A stretch of DNA of 12,621 bases, taken from the NCBI GenBank assembly GCA_902810755.1, contig CADDYT010000173.1, forward strand, positions 1-12,621, given 5' to 3'. This DNA is from Chloroflexota bacterium. Its GTDB lineage: Bacteria > Chloroflexota > Ktedonobacteria > Ktedonobacterales > Ktedonobacteraceae. Below the pieces are notes generated by a model, which did not search any database, was not told where the DNA came from, and worked only from the letters and a program-made list of their open reading frames with translations. The position numbers and the translations under genes were made by a program. Positions 1 to 7,099 of the stretch are shown here, piece after piece. Within the stretch, counting starts at the first letter, position 1. Every line of letters begins with the position of its first letter.

Positions 1-181
1 TGGCCCCATAAGCGTTAACTTAAGCCCGTGCGAGCGCGACGCAGGCCAGCCGCCGGGGGTGGCCCTGCTCTACGCGGCGGCTCCACAAGCCCTACGACAC
101 GTTCGTATAGAGTAGGGCCATCCCCTTGCGGGTGGCCTGCGGCGGGCGACCCTGAAGATCGCCCCTACGAAAGGTGTGCAT
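1..181. other. Non-coding leader with palindromic repeat DNA
   Basis: I see no credible gene here; the open frames have atypical composition and no ribosome binding site. The stretch holds an imperfect hairpin at 44-64 (GGCCAGCC, five bases, GGGTGGCC; one arm mismatch) followed by CTAC, then CCCTAC at 90-95 and the composite repeat at 112-168. No convincing sigma-70 promoter is visible for the downstream operon, although a TATAGA at 106-111 could act as a weak -10. The gene start at 182 is preceded by GAAAGG at 169-174. Confidence 0.6.
112..168. repeat. Composite GTAGGG...CCCTAC palindromic element
   Basis: The element begins GTAGGG (112-117) and ends CCCTAC (163-168), so its ends are inverted copies. 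Inside are two hairpins: one around 117-137 (GGCCATCCCC, TTGC, GGGTGGCC) and one around 144-164 (GGGCGACC then GATCGCCC). Its segment 122-138 is the exact reverse complement of 17 bases inside the amidohydrolase gene (2218-2234), and its ends match the palindrome at 5002-5029. This makes it a member of a dispersed repeat family. It stops one base before the Shine-Dalgarno of the hydrolase gene, so any transcript from upstream would carry it in its leader. Confidence 0.7.
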
Positions 182-1120
182 ATGTCCGACTCGCTCAGTC
201 TCACGAGGGAGCCAGAAAGCGCGTTTGCGCAAATTGATGGGACGCGACTGCATTATCTCGCGTGGAGTCCCGATGTGCAGACTTCGGCTGCGGATGCTAT
301 TCCTCTGGTGTTGCTGCACGCGCTGGCCGCGAGCGCCGACACCTGGCGGCTGCTCGCCAATTACCTGGGAGAGCATCCGGTCGTGGCTTTTGATCTGCCG
401 GGACACGGGCAGAATGATCCCCCACCAGGTGGTTATGATTTCGCGATGAAAACGGTGGCCGAAGAGGTGGTGCGCGGCATGGCGGCGCTTGGGCTGGGGC
501 AGGTGGCGCTGGTGGCTCACGGCTGGGGAACGAGAATCGCTCTGGCGCTGGCGGCGCACCATCCCGCCCTTGTCAGCCATCTGGTGCTGGTCGATGGCCT
601 GCATATCGACCCGAAACACTGGCCTGGCATGACGCGCGAACGCTTCATTCGCCAGGCGCTGCCGACGGAGTTCTTTGCCGCGCGCTCCGCCTTTCTCAGC
701 GCCATGCAGCGAGAGATGGTCGATTTCTGGTCACCGGCAGTGGAAGCTATCCTGCTGGCGCACATCCGCGAATTGCCGGATGGCACGGTTGAGGAGAGAC
801 TGCGTCCGGCAATTCGCCGCCGCATTCGCGAGGCATTGTGGGAAGACCGCGCCCTGTCGTACTATAGTAAAGTGCGCTGCCCTGTGCTGCTGGTGCAGCC
901 ATCGATAGAACCGGCTGCGGACAGTGAGCCGCCGGAGCAGCTGGAGCATGCCGAGGATTTTTCCCTTGCCAAAGCCTACATGGCCCTGCAGGTCGCGCGC
1001 GCCATCCGTCGCTGTTCTATCCTCTGGCTGCCGCAGACAGCCCACGATATCCAGCTTCATCGCCCGCAACTGCTGGCCAAAGCGATTATCAATTTTGTGC
1101 AGGAGCAAGAAAACGTATGA
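182..1120 (+). CDS. Alpha/beta-hydrolase fold protein lacking the usual nucleophile
   Basis: The 312-residue protein has the alpha/beta-hydrolase (Abhydrolase_1) layout: a beta-strand into LLHALA near residue 45, FDLPGHG near 70-76, a nucleophile-elbow strand VALVAHGWGT near 108-117, a helical cap, and a late histidine (AHD, His288) where the catalytic base sits. The elbow normally reads G-x-S-x-G, but here the nucleophile position is Gly114 (codon GGC at 521-523). The oxyanion HG dipeptide is also changed to HA, and the usual acid region (LLVQPSIEPAAD) is atypical. Catalysis by the standard triad is therefore doubtful; it may be a non-hydrolytic or binding member. ATG 182 is preferred over GTG 176 because GAAAGG at 169-174 lies seven bases upstream of it. 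The stop overlaps the next start (ATGA at 1117-1120), so it is translationally coupled to the amidohydrolase. The substrate is unknown. Confidence 0.85.
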   Translation: MSDSLSLTREPESAFAQIDGTRLHYLAWSPDVQTSAADAIPLVLLHALAASADTWRLLANYLGEHPVVAFDLPGHGQNDPPPGGYDFAMKTVAEEVVRGMAALGLGQVALVAHGWGTRIALALAAHHPALVSHLVLVDGLHIDPKHWPGMTRERFIRQALPTEFFAARSAFLSAMQREMVDFWSPAVEAILLAHIRELPDGTVEERLRPAIRRRIREALWEDRALSYYSKVRCPVLLVQPSIEPAADSEPPEQLEHAEDFSLAKAYMALQVARAIRRCSILWLPQTAHDIQLHRPQLLAKAIINFVQEQENV

Positions 1121-2781
1121 GTATCCTTCTTTATATGAATGGCAATATTGTGACGATGGATACCGCGCAGCCACGCGCGCAGGCCATGGCGATTGATGAG
1201 GCCAGCGGGCGCATCCTGGCCGTCGGCAGCAATGATGAGGTGCGGCGCAGCGGCGGCCTGCACGCCAGCGTCATCGACCTGCGCGGGCGTACCGTGCTGC
1301 CCGGCTTCATCGACGCGCATATCCACCTGCTCGGCGCGGCCCACCGCGCCCACTACATTGATGCCGCCGCCTGCCAGAGCGAGGATGAGGTGGCCGCACT
1401 GGTGCGCCAGCGTGCGGCGCAGACCCCGCCGGGCAAATGGATTCAGGGCGGGCGCTGGGACAAGAACCAGTGGCCGGGCGGCCACTTCCCTACCCGTGCC
1501 TCGCTGGATGCTGCTGCCCCCGAACATCCCGTCGCCCTGTGGAGCAAGGATGGTCACCTGCTCTGGGTCAACTCAGGCGCGCTGGAACGCGCGGGCATCA
1601 CGCGAGAGACGCCCAACCCGCCCAATGGCGCCATCCTGCGCGATAGCGAGGGCGAGCCAACGGGCGTCTTGCAGGAGGAACAGGCCACCCACCTCGTCTA
1701 CCGCCTCATCGAGGATGCGGACGAAGACCTGACCCGCGCCCTCGTCGAGCGCACACTGGCGGAGATGCAGAGCTACGGCATCACCTCGGTTCACGAGATC
1801 GAGGGCATGGACGCGCTGCGTCTCTTCGAGGGCTTGCGAGCCGCGAACAGGCTGGGCGTGCGGGTGCAGATGATTCTGCCGCGCCAGATGGTGCCGGAAC
1901 TGCGCGAGAGCGGCGGCAGGCTGCAAGACTTCGAGGGCGATGACCTGCTGCGCGTCGGCGGCATCAAGATATTCGCTGACGGCACGCTCGGCTCGCAGAC
2001 CGCCGCCATGCTGGAAAGCTTCGAGGGCAGCCCCGGCAACTTCGGCATCCTCACTCTGCCCGAAGAGGAGATGAAGCAGACGGTGAGCGCGGCGGCAGAG
2101 ATGGGCCTGAGTATCGCCATCCACGCCATCGGCGACCGCGCCGCCCATGTCGCGCTCAATTCCATCGAGTACGCTCAGCGCCACCTTGCCAGCGCGACAC
2201 CCGGCGCTGGGACGCCCAGGCCACCCGCAAGGGGTGGCCTGGGGAGTGAGTTGCCACAACCTTTGCGCTACCGACTGGAACACGTGCAGCTCATCAGCCC
2301 CGAAGATTTGCAGCGCATGCGTCATCTCGGCGTCGTGGCCTCGGTGCAGCCCTTCCACGCCGTCTCTGACCGCGACATAGCCGAACGCTACTGGGGCAAG
2401 CGCCACCGTCGTGCCTATGCCTACCGCACCATGTGGCAGATGGGCATTCCCCTCGCGCTCGGCTCCGACGCCCCGGTCGAACTCTTCGAGCCGCTGCAAA
2501 TTCTCTACGCCGCCACACAGCGCCGCGACCCCAACGGCCCGCCGCGTCCGCCCTGGCTCCCCGATCAGGCCCTGCCCATCGCCGACGCCCTCTATGCCTA
2601 CACACTGGGGGCGGCCTATGCAGGCGGCGAAGAGCGCGACAAAGGCTCGCTCTCTCCCGGCAAGCTTGGCGACGCCGTCGTTCTGCGTGAAGATATCCTG
2701 AGCATGCCACAGGAGTACATGCATCAGAATGGTGTCCAGGCCACTATTCTGGGCGGCAAAATCGTGTATGGGGAGTTATAG
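1117..2781 (+). CDS. Metal-dependent amidohydrolase, YtcJ-like (Amidohydro_3)
   Basis: The 554-residue protein matches the amidohydrolase superfamily, YtcJ-like branch, cytoplasmic enzymes that hydrolyse amide or related C-N bonds with a metal in a TIM barrel. Visible signatures are the N-terminal beta-sandwich strand (LYMNGNIVTMD), the metal motif FIDAHIH (His68, His70), the IKIFADGTLGS segment (Lys284, Asp288), IHAIGDRA (His336), YRLEHVQ (His389), the barrel-end aspartate in GSDAPVE (Asp451) and the C-terminal DAVVL/YGEL strands. All expected metal-site residues are present. Between His336 and His389 the spacing is about 20 residues longer than I would expect, because of a Pro/Gly/Arg-rich stretch (about 360-382) encoded by a palindromic repeat. 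AGGAG at 1101-1105 lies inside the upstream gene and serves as ribosome binding site. The substrate cannot be read from sequence; N-acyl amino acids, formamides or cyclic amides are all possible for this family. Confidence 0.9.
   Translation: MSILLYMNGNIVTMDTAQPRAQAMAIDEASGRILAVGSNDEVRRSGGLHASVIDLRGRTVLPGFIDAHIHLLGAAHRAHYIDAAACQSEDEVAALVRQRAAQTPPGKWIQGGRWDKNQWPGGHFPTRASLDAAAPEHPVALWSKDGHLLWVNSGALERAGITRETPNPPNGAILRDSEGEPTGVLQEEQATHLVYRLIEDADEDLTRALVERTLAEMQSYGITSVHEIEGMDALRLFEGLRAANRLGVRVQMILPRQMVPELRESGGRLQDFEGDDLLRVGGIKIFADGTLGSQTAAMLESFEGSPGNFGILTLPEEEMKQTVSAAAEMGLSIAIHAIGDRAAHVALNSIEYAQRHLASATPGAGTPRPPARGGLGSELPQPLRYRLEHVQLISPEDLQRMRHLGVVASVQPFHAVSDRDIAERYWGKRHRRAYAYRTMWQMGIPLALGSDAPVELFEPLQILYAATQRRDPNGPPRPPWLPDQALPIADALYAYTLGAAYAGGEERDKGSLSPGKLGDAVVLREDILSMPQEYMHQNGVQATILGGKIVYGEL
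2215..2243. repeat. Perfect 12-bp inverted repeat inside the amidohydrolase gene
   Basis: The arms CCCAGGCCACCC (2215-2226) and GGGTGGCCTGGG (2232-2243) are perfect reverse complements around the 5-base loop GCAAG. The core AGGCCACCCGCAAGGGG (2218-2234) is identical, in opposite orientation, to 122-138 in the leader element. It keeps the reading frame open and encodes a Pro/Arg/Gly-rich segment between two conserved motifs of the enzyme. This fits insertion of a member of the dispersed repeat family into a surface loop. Confidence 0.75.
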
Positions 2782-2786
2782 AATAC

Positions 2787-2830
2787 TCGAACATGGCATA
2801 CTTCGCTGCCACGAAGCATGCCATGTTCGA
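2787..2830. terminator. Bidirectional hairpin between convergent genes
   Basis: The arms TCGAACATGGCATACTTCG (2787-2805) and CGAAGCATGCCATGTTCGA (2812-2830) pair at 18 of 19 positions around a 6-base loop. It starts five bases after the amidohydrolase stop and ends seven bases before the WD40 gene stop, the expected place for a shared terminator. The + strand has TTTTA shortly after (2835-2839); the - strand has no clear T-run. The high perfection and length also fit a dispersed palindromic repeat used as a terminator. Confidence 0.7.
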
Positions 2831-2837
2831 AGATGTT

Positions 2838-3908
2838 TTACAATGCCTGCCAGACCTGCACCGTGTTGTCGGAGGAGCCGGAGGCAATATGGGTGCCATC
2901 GGGAGACCAGGCGACGGCGTTGACGGAGGCGTTCTGCGTGAAGTGGCCGGGGTAGAAGTCGGCGTGGCCGCGATAGGTGTAGACGTGATCGCCGGTGAAG
3001 GCGTCCCAGACCTCGACGAGGCCATCGCTGCTGCCGGAGGCGATGCGTTTGCCATCGGGAGACCAGGCAATGGCGTAGACATCGGTGGTGGTGTTAGTAT
3101 AGGTGTAGACGTTCTTGACGGTGGCGACGTTCCAGACCTGCACCGAATCCTGTGAACTGCCGATGGCCAGATATTGCCCGTCCGGCGAGAAGGCCACGTC
3201 ATGCACGGTGCCGCCGGGGGAGCCGTAGTAGTTCAGCACCTTGCCGGTAGCGGCGTCGAGGAGGGCAACGGGACCATTGCTACCGATGGCAAGCGTTTTA
3301 CCGTCCGGCGACCAGGCCACGCTGTTCCAGGCCAGCGGCGCGCCTTTCGCGTATTTGACACTATAGTTGACCAGCGTCTTGCCGCTGGCGGCATTCCAGA
3401 TTTGCACCGTTCCATCGTTGCCGCCGGAGGCGATGCGCGTGCCATCGGGTGACCAGGCCACGGAGAAGACGGCGTCGCTATGTCCCCGATAGGTAAGGAT
3501 GCGCGCGCCCGTGCTGGCATTCCAGACCTGCACCGTGGTATCGAGACCGCCAGATGCGATCTTCGTGCCATCCGGCGACCACGCCACTGTTGACACATCA
3601 GAGCGATGGCCGCGATAGATAAGAACATTGCCGCCATTGCTGGCATTCCAGACCTGCACCGTGCCATCACCGCTGGCCGAAGCAATGCGCCGCCCATCAG
3701 GAGACCAGGCCACGGCGCTGACATAGTTCGAGTGGCCGCTATAGGTAAAGTGGGCGGGCGCGCTCACGAAATGCACAACAAAACCAACGTCATTGCCGAC
3801 GCCGGTGATCGCACAAAAAAGAAGCAGCAGCAAGATGATAGCCGCAATAATAAAGGGACGCCGTGAACGAGGCGGGCGATCCACCAGCGGCTTATCAAGT
3901 ATCGACAT
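2838..3908 (-). CDS. Membrane-anchored seven-bladed WD40 propeller protein
   Basis: The 356-residue protein starts MSILDKPLVD with a short basic cytoplasmic stretch (RSRR), then one hydrophobic helix (about 18-37), then seven WD40 repeats from about residue 55 to the end. Each repeat has the pattern AWSPDG..IASG..D.TVQVWNA.TG. The last blade ends VQVWQAL, so the propeller appears complete, and the predicted topology places it outside the membrane. WD40 propellers bind partners and rarely catalyse; the partner is unknown. Repeat 4 (around WNSVAWSPDGKTLAIGSNGPVALLDAATG) is the most degenerate. The start at 3908 is chosen because AAAGGG sits eight bases upstream and a promoter lies at 3970-3998. 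A longer frame back to TTG at 3998 would use the -35 box as a start codon and is rejected. The gene is convergent with the amidohydrolase and transcribed alone. Confidence 0.88.
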   Translation of the reverse strand: MSILDKPLVDRPPRSRRPFIIAAIILLLLLFCAITGVGNDVGFVVHFVSAPAHFTYSGHSNYVSAVAWSPDGRRIASASGDGTVQVWNASNGGNVLIYRGHRSDVSTVAWSPDGTKIASGGLDTTVQVWNASTGARILTYRGHSDAVFSVAWSPDGTRIASGGNDGTVQIWNAASGKTLVNYSVKYAKGAPLAWNSVAWSPDGKTLAIGSNGPVALLDAATGKVLNYYGSPGGTVHDVAFSPDGQYLAIGSSQDSVQVWNVATVKNVYTYTNTTTDVYAIAWSPDGKRIASGSSDGLVEVWDAFTGDHVYTYRGHADFYPGHFTQNASVNAVAWSPDGTHIASGSSDNTVQVWQAL

Positions 3909-3969
3909 CCTCGCGCCCTTTCCTTTCCTTCGTTCGAGCAGAGCGGTGGCAAACCAGAGCAGCAACAGT

Positions 3970-3998
3970 ATTGTAGGGGTGAGAGACAGGCTTGTCAA
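3970..3998 (-). promoter_or_regulatory. Near-consensus sigma-70 promoter of the WD40 gene
   Basis: On the - strand, TTGACA (3998 to 3993) is followed by exactly 17 bases and TACAAT (3975 to 3970): a perfect -35 and a 5-of-6 -10 at the ideal spacing. Transcription would begin near 3963, giving a leader of about 55 bases that ends with the AAAGGG ribosome binding site of the gene starting at 3908. Confidence 0.82.
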
Positions 3999-4561
3999 GA
4001 AATACTACGTTGCCGCGCGGCTGGAAATTCACAGGGCCGCTCTCTTCGCAGGAAGAGGCACGGAGCAAGGGAACTCAAACATGCACAGCAGGCGGCCACA
4101 GATACTGGCGAGCATCTGTCTTTGCCCCCATGTACAACGGGCCAGTTCCTGGCACAGGCACTGAGGAAGAAAGTGGTAGTCTGGGTGCTGCCGTTGGCTT
4201 GCAAGTCACCGGGCAGATTGATCTCCCGGTCATGCAGAAGGAAGCCGCACACGTGTTTCTTGGCAGGCCGCACGAATCGCTCTCCACCGTTCTGATGAAT
4301 CCCCGGTTTGAGGGAGAGATTGTGCATCATTTCCAGCGCAGCGACGGGGGCAATGAGCGGGCAATGCAGGTGATAGCGGGAAGTGAGAGGCGTCTTATGC
4401 GGCAACAAAAAAGATTGCAGAAAATCCATCGCACCCGGCTTCCAGGAGGCTCTGGCTCGTAAATATATCCACGCATTCAAGCTGCAACGTGTTAAGAATC
4501 GGGGAGAGCAACAAACCCTTTGATAAAGAGAATAGCTTTAATTGAGGAGGTAACAAGGGAA
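3999..4561. other. Long gap with no convincing gene
   Basis: Open frames of about 155-160 codons overlap on both strands (roughly 3992-4462 + and 3995-4480 -). Neither has a good ribosome binding site, normal composition or a recognisable family motif; the minus frame is unusually Cys-rich. Small inverted repeats are visible: ACAGATACT / AGCATCTGT around GGCG (4098-4119, one mismatch) and ACCGGG-c-AGAT / ATCTCCCGGT (4208-4230, one bulge). This could be decayed coding sequence or a structured leader of the pentapeptide gene; I cannot decide. The last part contains the ribosome binding site AGGAGG (4545-4550) of the next gene. Confidence 0.45.
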
Positions 4562-4990
4562 ATGGCAGATCAACAACTGATCAGTATTCTCAAGCAAGGC
4601 ACTGAAGCCTGGAATAAGTGGAAGCAGGATCATCCGGGCGCGCCAACGCCGTTTAACGAGGCGGGTCTGCACGGGGTCGACCTGCACGGGGCCAACCTGC
4701 TGGAGGCGAACTTCAGCGGCGCGGACCTGAGCAATGCCAACCTGAGCAACGCCAACCTGAGCGGCTCGTCGTTAGTGGGCGCGAACCTGACAGGGGCCAA
4801 CCTGCAAGGCGCGAACCTGACCGACGCAGACCTGAGCGGGACCAATTTCTCCAACGCCAACCTGCAAGGAGCCACACTCAACGGCGCGCTGCTGCTCGAC
4901 ACCGATCTCAAAGGCGCGCAAGTCTCGAAGTCCCAGATCTCACAGGCGAAGCAGGCGAAAATCAAGGACGACGTCGTGATTAACGATTAA
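4562..4990 (+). CDS. Small pentapeptide-repeat protein
   Basis: The 142-residue protein has an N-terminal helical cap (about 1-30) with ILKQGTEAWNKWKQDHP, a motif that often precedes pentapeptide repeats in cyanobacterial and Chloroflexota proteins. From about residue 36 to 120 it has A(N/D)LxG-type pentapeptides (GANL, SNANL, GADL), enough for about four coils of a right-handed quadrilateral beta-helix. A polar tail rich in K, Q and D follows. No signal peptide or membrane helix is seen, so it is likely cytoplasmic. Pentapeptide proteins can mimic DNA (gyrase protection) or act as scaffolds; this one is shorter than Qnr/MfpA proteins and no function is assigned. ATG 4562 is chosen because AGGAGG at 4545-4550 and AAGGGA at 4555-4560 precede it; the in-frame TTG at 4520 has no ribosome binding site. 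Confidence 0.88.
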   Translation: MADQQLISILKQGTEAWNKWKQDHPGAPTPFNEAGLHGVDLHGANLLEANFSGADLSNANLSNANLSGSSLVGANLTGANLQGANLTDADLSGTNFSNANLQGATLNGALLLDTDLKGAQVSKSQISQAKQAKIKDDVVIND

Positions 4991-5000
4991 TCTGAAAACC

Positions 5001-5030
5001 CGTAGGGACGCGATCAATCACGCCCCTACG
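5001..5030. repeat. GTAGGG...CCCTAC palindrome between convergent genes
   Basis: This 30-base imperfect palindrome has outer arms CGTAGGG (5001-5007) and CCCTACG (5024-5030), and an inner part that pairs with two mismatches in 14. It lies 10 bases after the pentapeptide gene stop and 23 bases before the ABC-F gene stop, so it is the only candidate shared terminator. It lacks a T-run, which favours a dispersed repeat that may have been co-opted. Confidence 0.7.
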
Positions 5031-5053
5031 GCTTCCTGCACCGCTCTCTTTCC

Positions 5054-6661
5054 TCATGCTCGTTTCAGCAGTTCGTCATGGTCGCTGCTGTAGGGGATGA
5101 CGCGACCTTCGGGCATGAGCAGAAGGGTGTCCGGGCGCAGGTGGCGCACGAACTCGACATCGTGGGTGACGGCGATGATGGTGCCGTTGTAGCTGCCCAG
5201 CGCCTCACCGATGATGTTGCGCGAGAGGATATCCAGATGCGTCGTCGGCTCGTCGAGCAGCAGCAGGTTGGGGCCGTCGAGAACCATTTTCGCCAGAGCC
5301 AGCCGCGTCTTCTCGCCGCCAGAAAGCGTGCCGACCTGCTGGAAGACGCGCTCGCCCGTAAACAGGAAGCGGCCAAGCACGGCCCGCACCCGTCTGGGAT
5401 CGTCCGGCAGAATGGCCCCGGCCTCGTTGATGACGACGTTGTCATAGTCCAGCCCCTCGTTCTCCTGCGCGTAGTAGCCGATGCGCACGCGGTCGCCGAG
5501 CGTCACCTTGCCTGCAGTGAGGGGAGTCAGGCCGAGCAGGGCGCGCAGCAGCGTCGTCTTGCCCGCGCCGTTCAGCCCGATGACGACCAGCCGCTGACCG
5601 CGCTCGATCTGGAAGCTGATGTTGCGGAAAACCTCGTGCGAGCCGTAGCTTTTGGCAAGCCGCTCGGCGTTCAGGACGAGCCGCGAACTGGCATAGCGCA
5701 CAGGAAAATCGATTTTGATGCGCCGACTGGCCTGTGGCAGCACCGGCTTGCTTTTCTCCAGAGCCGCGATGCGCTTATCGATGGCAATGCGCTGGCTGAC
5801 GCGGGTCGCGCCGAAGCCGCGCAGCTTCTGAGAAGTCTTGCGCAGACGAGCAATCTCGCGCTCCTGCTGCGCCTTCGTGCGCTCCATCAGCGCCAGCGCG
5901 TCCCCGGTGACGGTCAGGTAGTGCGAATAGTTGCCGCGATACTCCTCAAGTTTATGCGTGAACTCGTTGAGGCGCAACACCTTGTTGATGCCGCGATCCA
6001 GCAGATCGATATCGTGCGAGATGATAAGCAGCGCGCCCTCGTAGCGTTCCAGGAACTCCATCAGCCAGGCAGTGGCCTCGACATCCAGGAAGTTGGTCGG
6101 CTCGTCGAGCAGCAGCAGAGCGGGCGACTGGAAGAGCAGCCGCGCCAGCGCCAGCTTCGTCTTCTGGCCGCCCGAAAGCGTCTGCACCATGCGCTCAAGG
6201 GTGACGCCGCCCATGTTGAGTCCGGCGATCAGTTCCTCGGCCCGCGCATCGGCCTCGTAGTAGCCCAGCCGTTCGAGCGCGCTCTGCGTCTGTTCCAATC
6301 GCGCCAGCAGGTCAGGCAGTTCTTCCTCGGAGGCGGAAGCCATGCGCTGCGTCACCGCCTCGTAGTCAGCAATGGCGCTGTCCAGGCCCGTGCTATTGAA
6401 AATGTAGTCGCGCACGGTGCCGCCGCCGATGACCGGCGTTTCATGGGCGACATCCTGCGAGAGGTAGCCGAAGCTGCGCGGGCGCATGACATCACCCCTG
6501 TCCGGCTCCTGCACCCCGGCCACAATTTTGAGCAGCGAGCTTTTGCCCGCGCCGTTGACGCCGATCAACCCGGCCTTCTCGCCGGGCGCGACGGTGAATG
6601 AAACATCATCCAGCACAAGGCGCGGGCCATAGGCAAGATGAATATGATTGACCTGCAACAT
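5054..6661 (-). CDS. ABC-F family ATPase (ribosome-associated type)
   Basis: The 535-residue protein has two ABC domains in one chain and no membrane segments, the architecture of ABC-F proteins, which act on the ribosome in translation or antibiotic protection rather than in transport. Domain 1 has Walker A GVNGAGKSS (34-42), signature LSGGQ (162-166), Walker B LLLLDEP (182-188) and the switch His216. A charged inter-domain linker (about 240-320, rich in K, R, E) follows. Domain 2 has GLNGAGKTT (362-370), LSGGE (446-450), LLLLDEP (466-472) and His500. All catalytic motifs are intact in both halves. There is little C-terminal extension, unlike Uup. I do not assign a subfamily such as EttA or a resistance role. 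ATG 6661 is chosen because AAAGGG lies eight bases upstream; an in-frame extension back to 6727 lacks such a site. The gene stands alone, convergent with the pentapeptide gene. Confidence 0.92.
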   Translation of the reverse strand: MLQVNHIHLAYGPRLVLDDVSFTVAPGEKAGLIGVNGAGKSSLLKIVAGVQEPDRGDVMRPRSFGYLSQDVAHETPVIGGGTVRDYIFNSTGLDSAIADYEAVTQRMASASEEELPDLLARLEQTQSALERLGYYEADARAEELIAGLNMGGVTLERMVQTLSGGQKTKLALARLLFQSPALLLLDEPTNFLDVEATAWLMEFLERYEGALLIISHDIDLLDRGINKVLRLNEFTHKLEEYRGNYSHYLTVTGDALALMERTKAQQEREIARLRKTSQKLRGFGATRVSQRIAIDKRIAALEKSKPVLPQASRRIKIDFPVRYASSRLVLNAERLAKSYGSHEVFRNISFQIERGQRLVVIGLNGAGKTTLLRALLGLTPLTAGKVTLGDRVRIGYYAQENEGLDYDNVVINEAGAILPDDPRRVRAVLGRFLFTGERVFQQVGTLSGGEKTRLALAKMVLDGPNLLLLDEPTTHLDILSRNIIGEALGSYNGTIIAVTHDVEFVRHLRPDTLLLMPEGRVIPYSSDHDELLKRA

Positions 6662-6997
6662 ATGCTCTACCCTTTCTTCCACTATGCATGCACCCCGTGC
6701 CATATCAGCAGCACAGAGCATAGCCATTCAGACATCCAATCCAGTTCAGTTCATCGATAAGAAAGCAGAAAACCGCCGGGACATACGAAACGGGATACGG
6801 CCCGCGCTCGTCTTATCTCGTCTCGTCCTGTCTCATGTCTGGATGGAGGTGTCCGTCTGGAAGAAGGTGCCGCGTCACACCAGCACAGCAGAAGCGGAAC
6901 GACACAGTAAGGGAGTCGTACCCGTTCCGGTGCGGCGACACACGCCAGCGCCTTGAGGAGAGAGCGAAGGAGGAAGTGGAGAACAAAGATGGAAACT

Positions 6998-7020
6998 GTA
7001 GGGGCGCAATCAATTGCGCC
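6998..7020. repeat. GTAGGGGCG palindrome, one-sided copy
   Basis: The element starts GTAGGGGCGCAAT and its inner part GGCGCAAT (7003-7010), CA, ATTGCGCC (7013-7020) is a perfect 8-bp inverted repeat. The expected closing CCTAC is missing, so this is a truncated copy of the family seen at 5002-5029 and 112-168. Confidence 0.7.
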
Positions 7021-7049
7021 TGAAAGCCCGATGAGAGACAAAGCCCCGA

Positions 7050-7075
7050 CGCTGGCTCAAGTATGCAAGCCAGCG
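7050..7075. repeat. Perfect 8-bp inverted repeat (hairpin)
   Basis: CGCTGGCT (7050-7057) and AGCCAGCG (7068-7075) are perfect reverse complements around a 10-base loop. No T-run follows. It is the middle one of three palindromes in 150 bases. Confidence 0.55.
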
Positions 7076-7099
7076 AGGATTCCATCAAAGCGTGCCACG

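Noticed and set aside
92..619. 175-codon - strand frame over the start of the hydrolase gene
   Set aside because: It overlaps a well-supported gene and the palindromic repeat, with low-quality composition.
1573..2724. 383-codon open frame on the - strand opposite the amidohydrolase
   Set aside because: Antisense shadow of a gene with all conserved motifs; His/Ala/Gly-rich composition and no ribosome binding site.
3909..3998. N-terminal extension of the WD40 protein from TTG 3998
   Set aside because: That TTG is the first half of the -35 box of a near-consensus promoter, and a good ribosome binding site precedes the ATG at 3908.
4182..4260. Cobalamin-type or other known riboswitch ahead of the pentapeptide gene
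   Set aside because: Only short stems are visible; the conserved core sequences of known classes were not found.
3995..4480. 161-codon Cys-rich - strand frame
   Set aside because: No recognisable motif, no ribosome binding site, and an equally long frame opposite; kept only as an open question for the gap.
5078..6601. 507-codon open frame on the + strand opposite the ABC-F gene
   Set aside because: It mirrors the ABC-F gene, has no family motif or ribosome binding site, and is expected in GC-rich DNA opposite a gene with strong codon bias.
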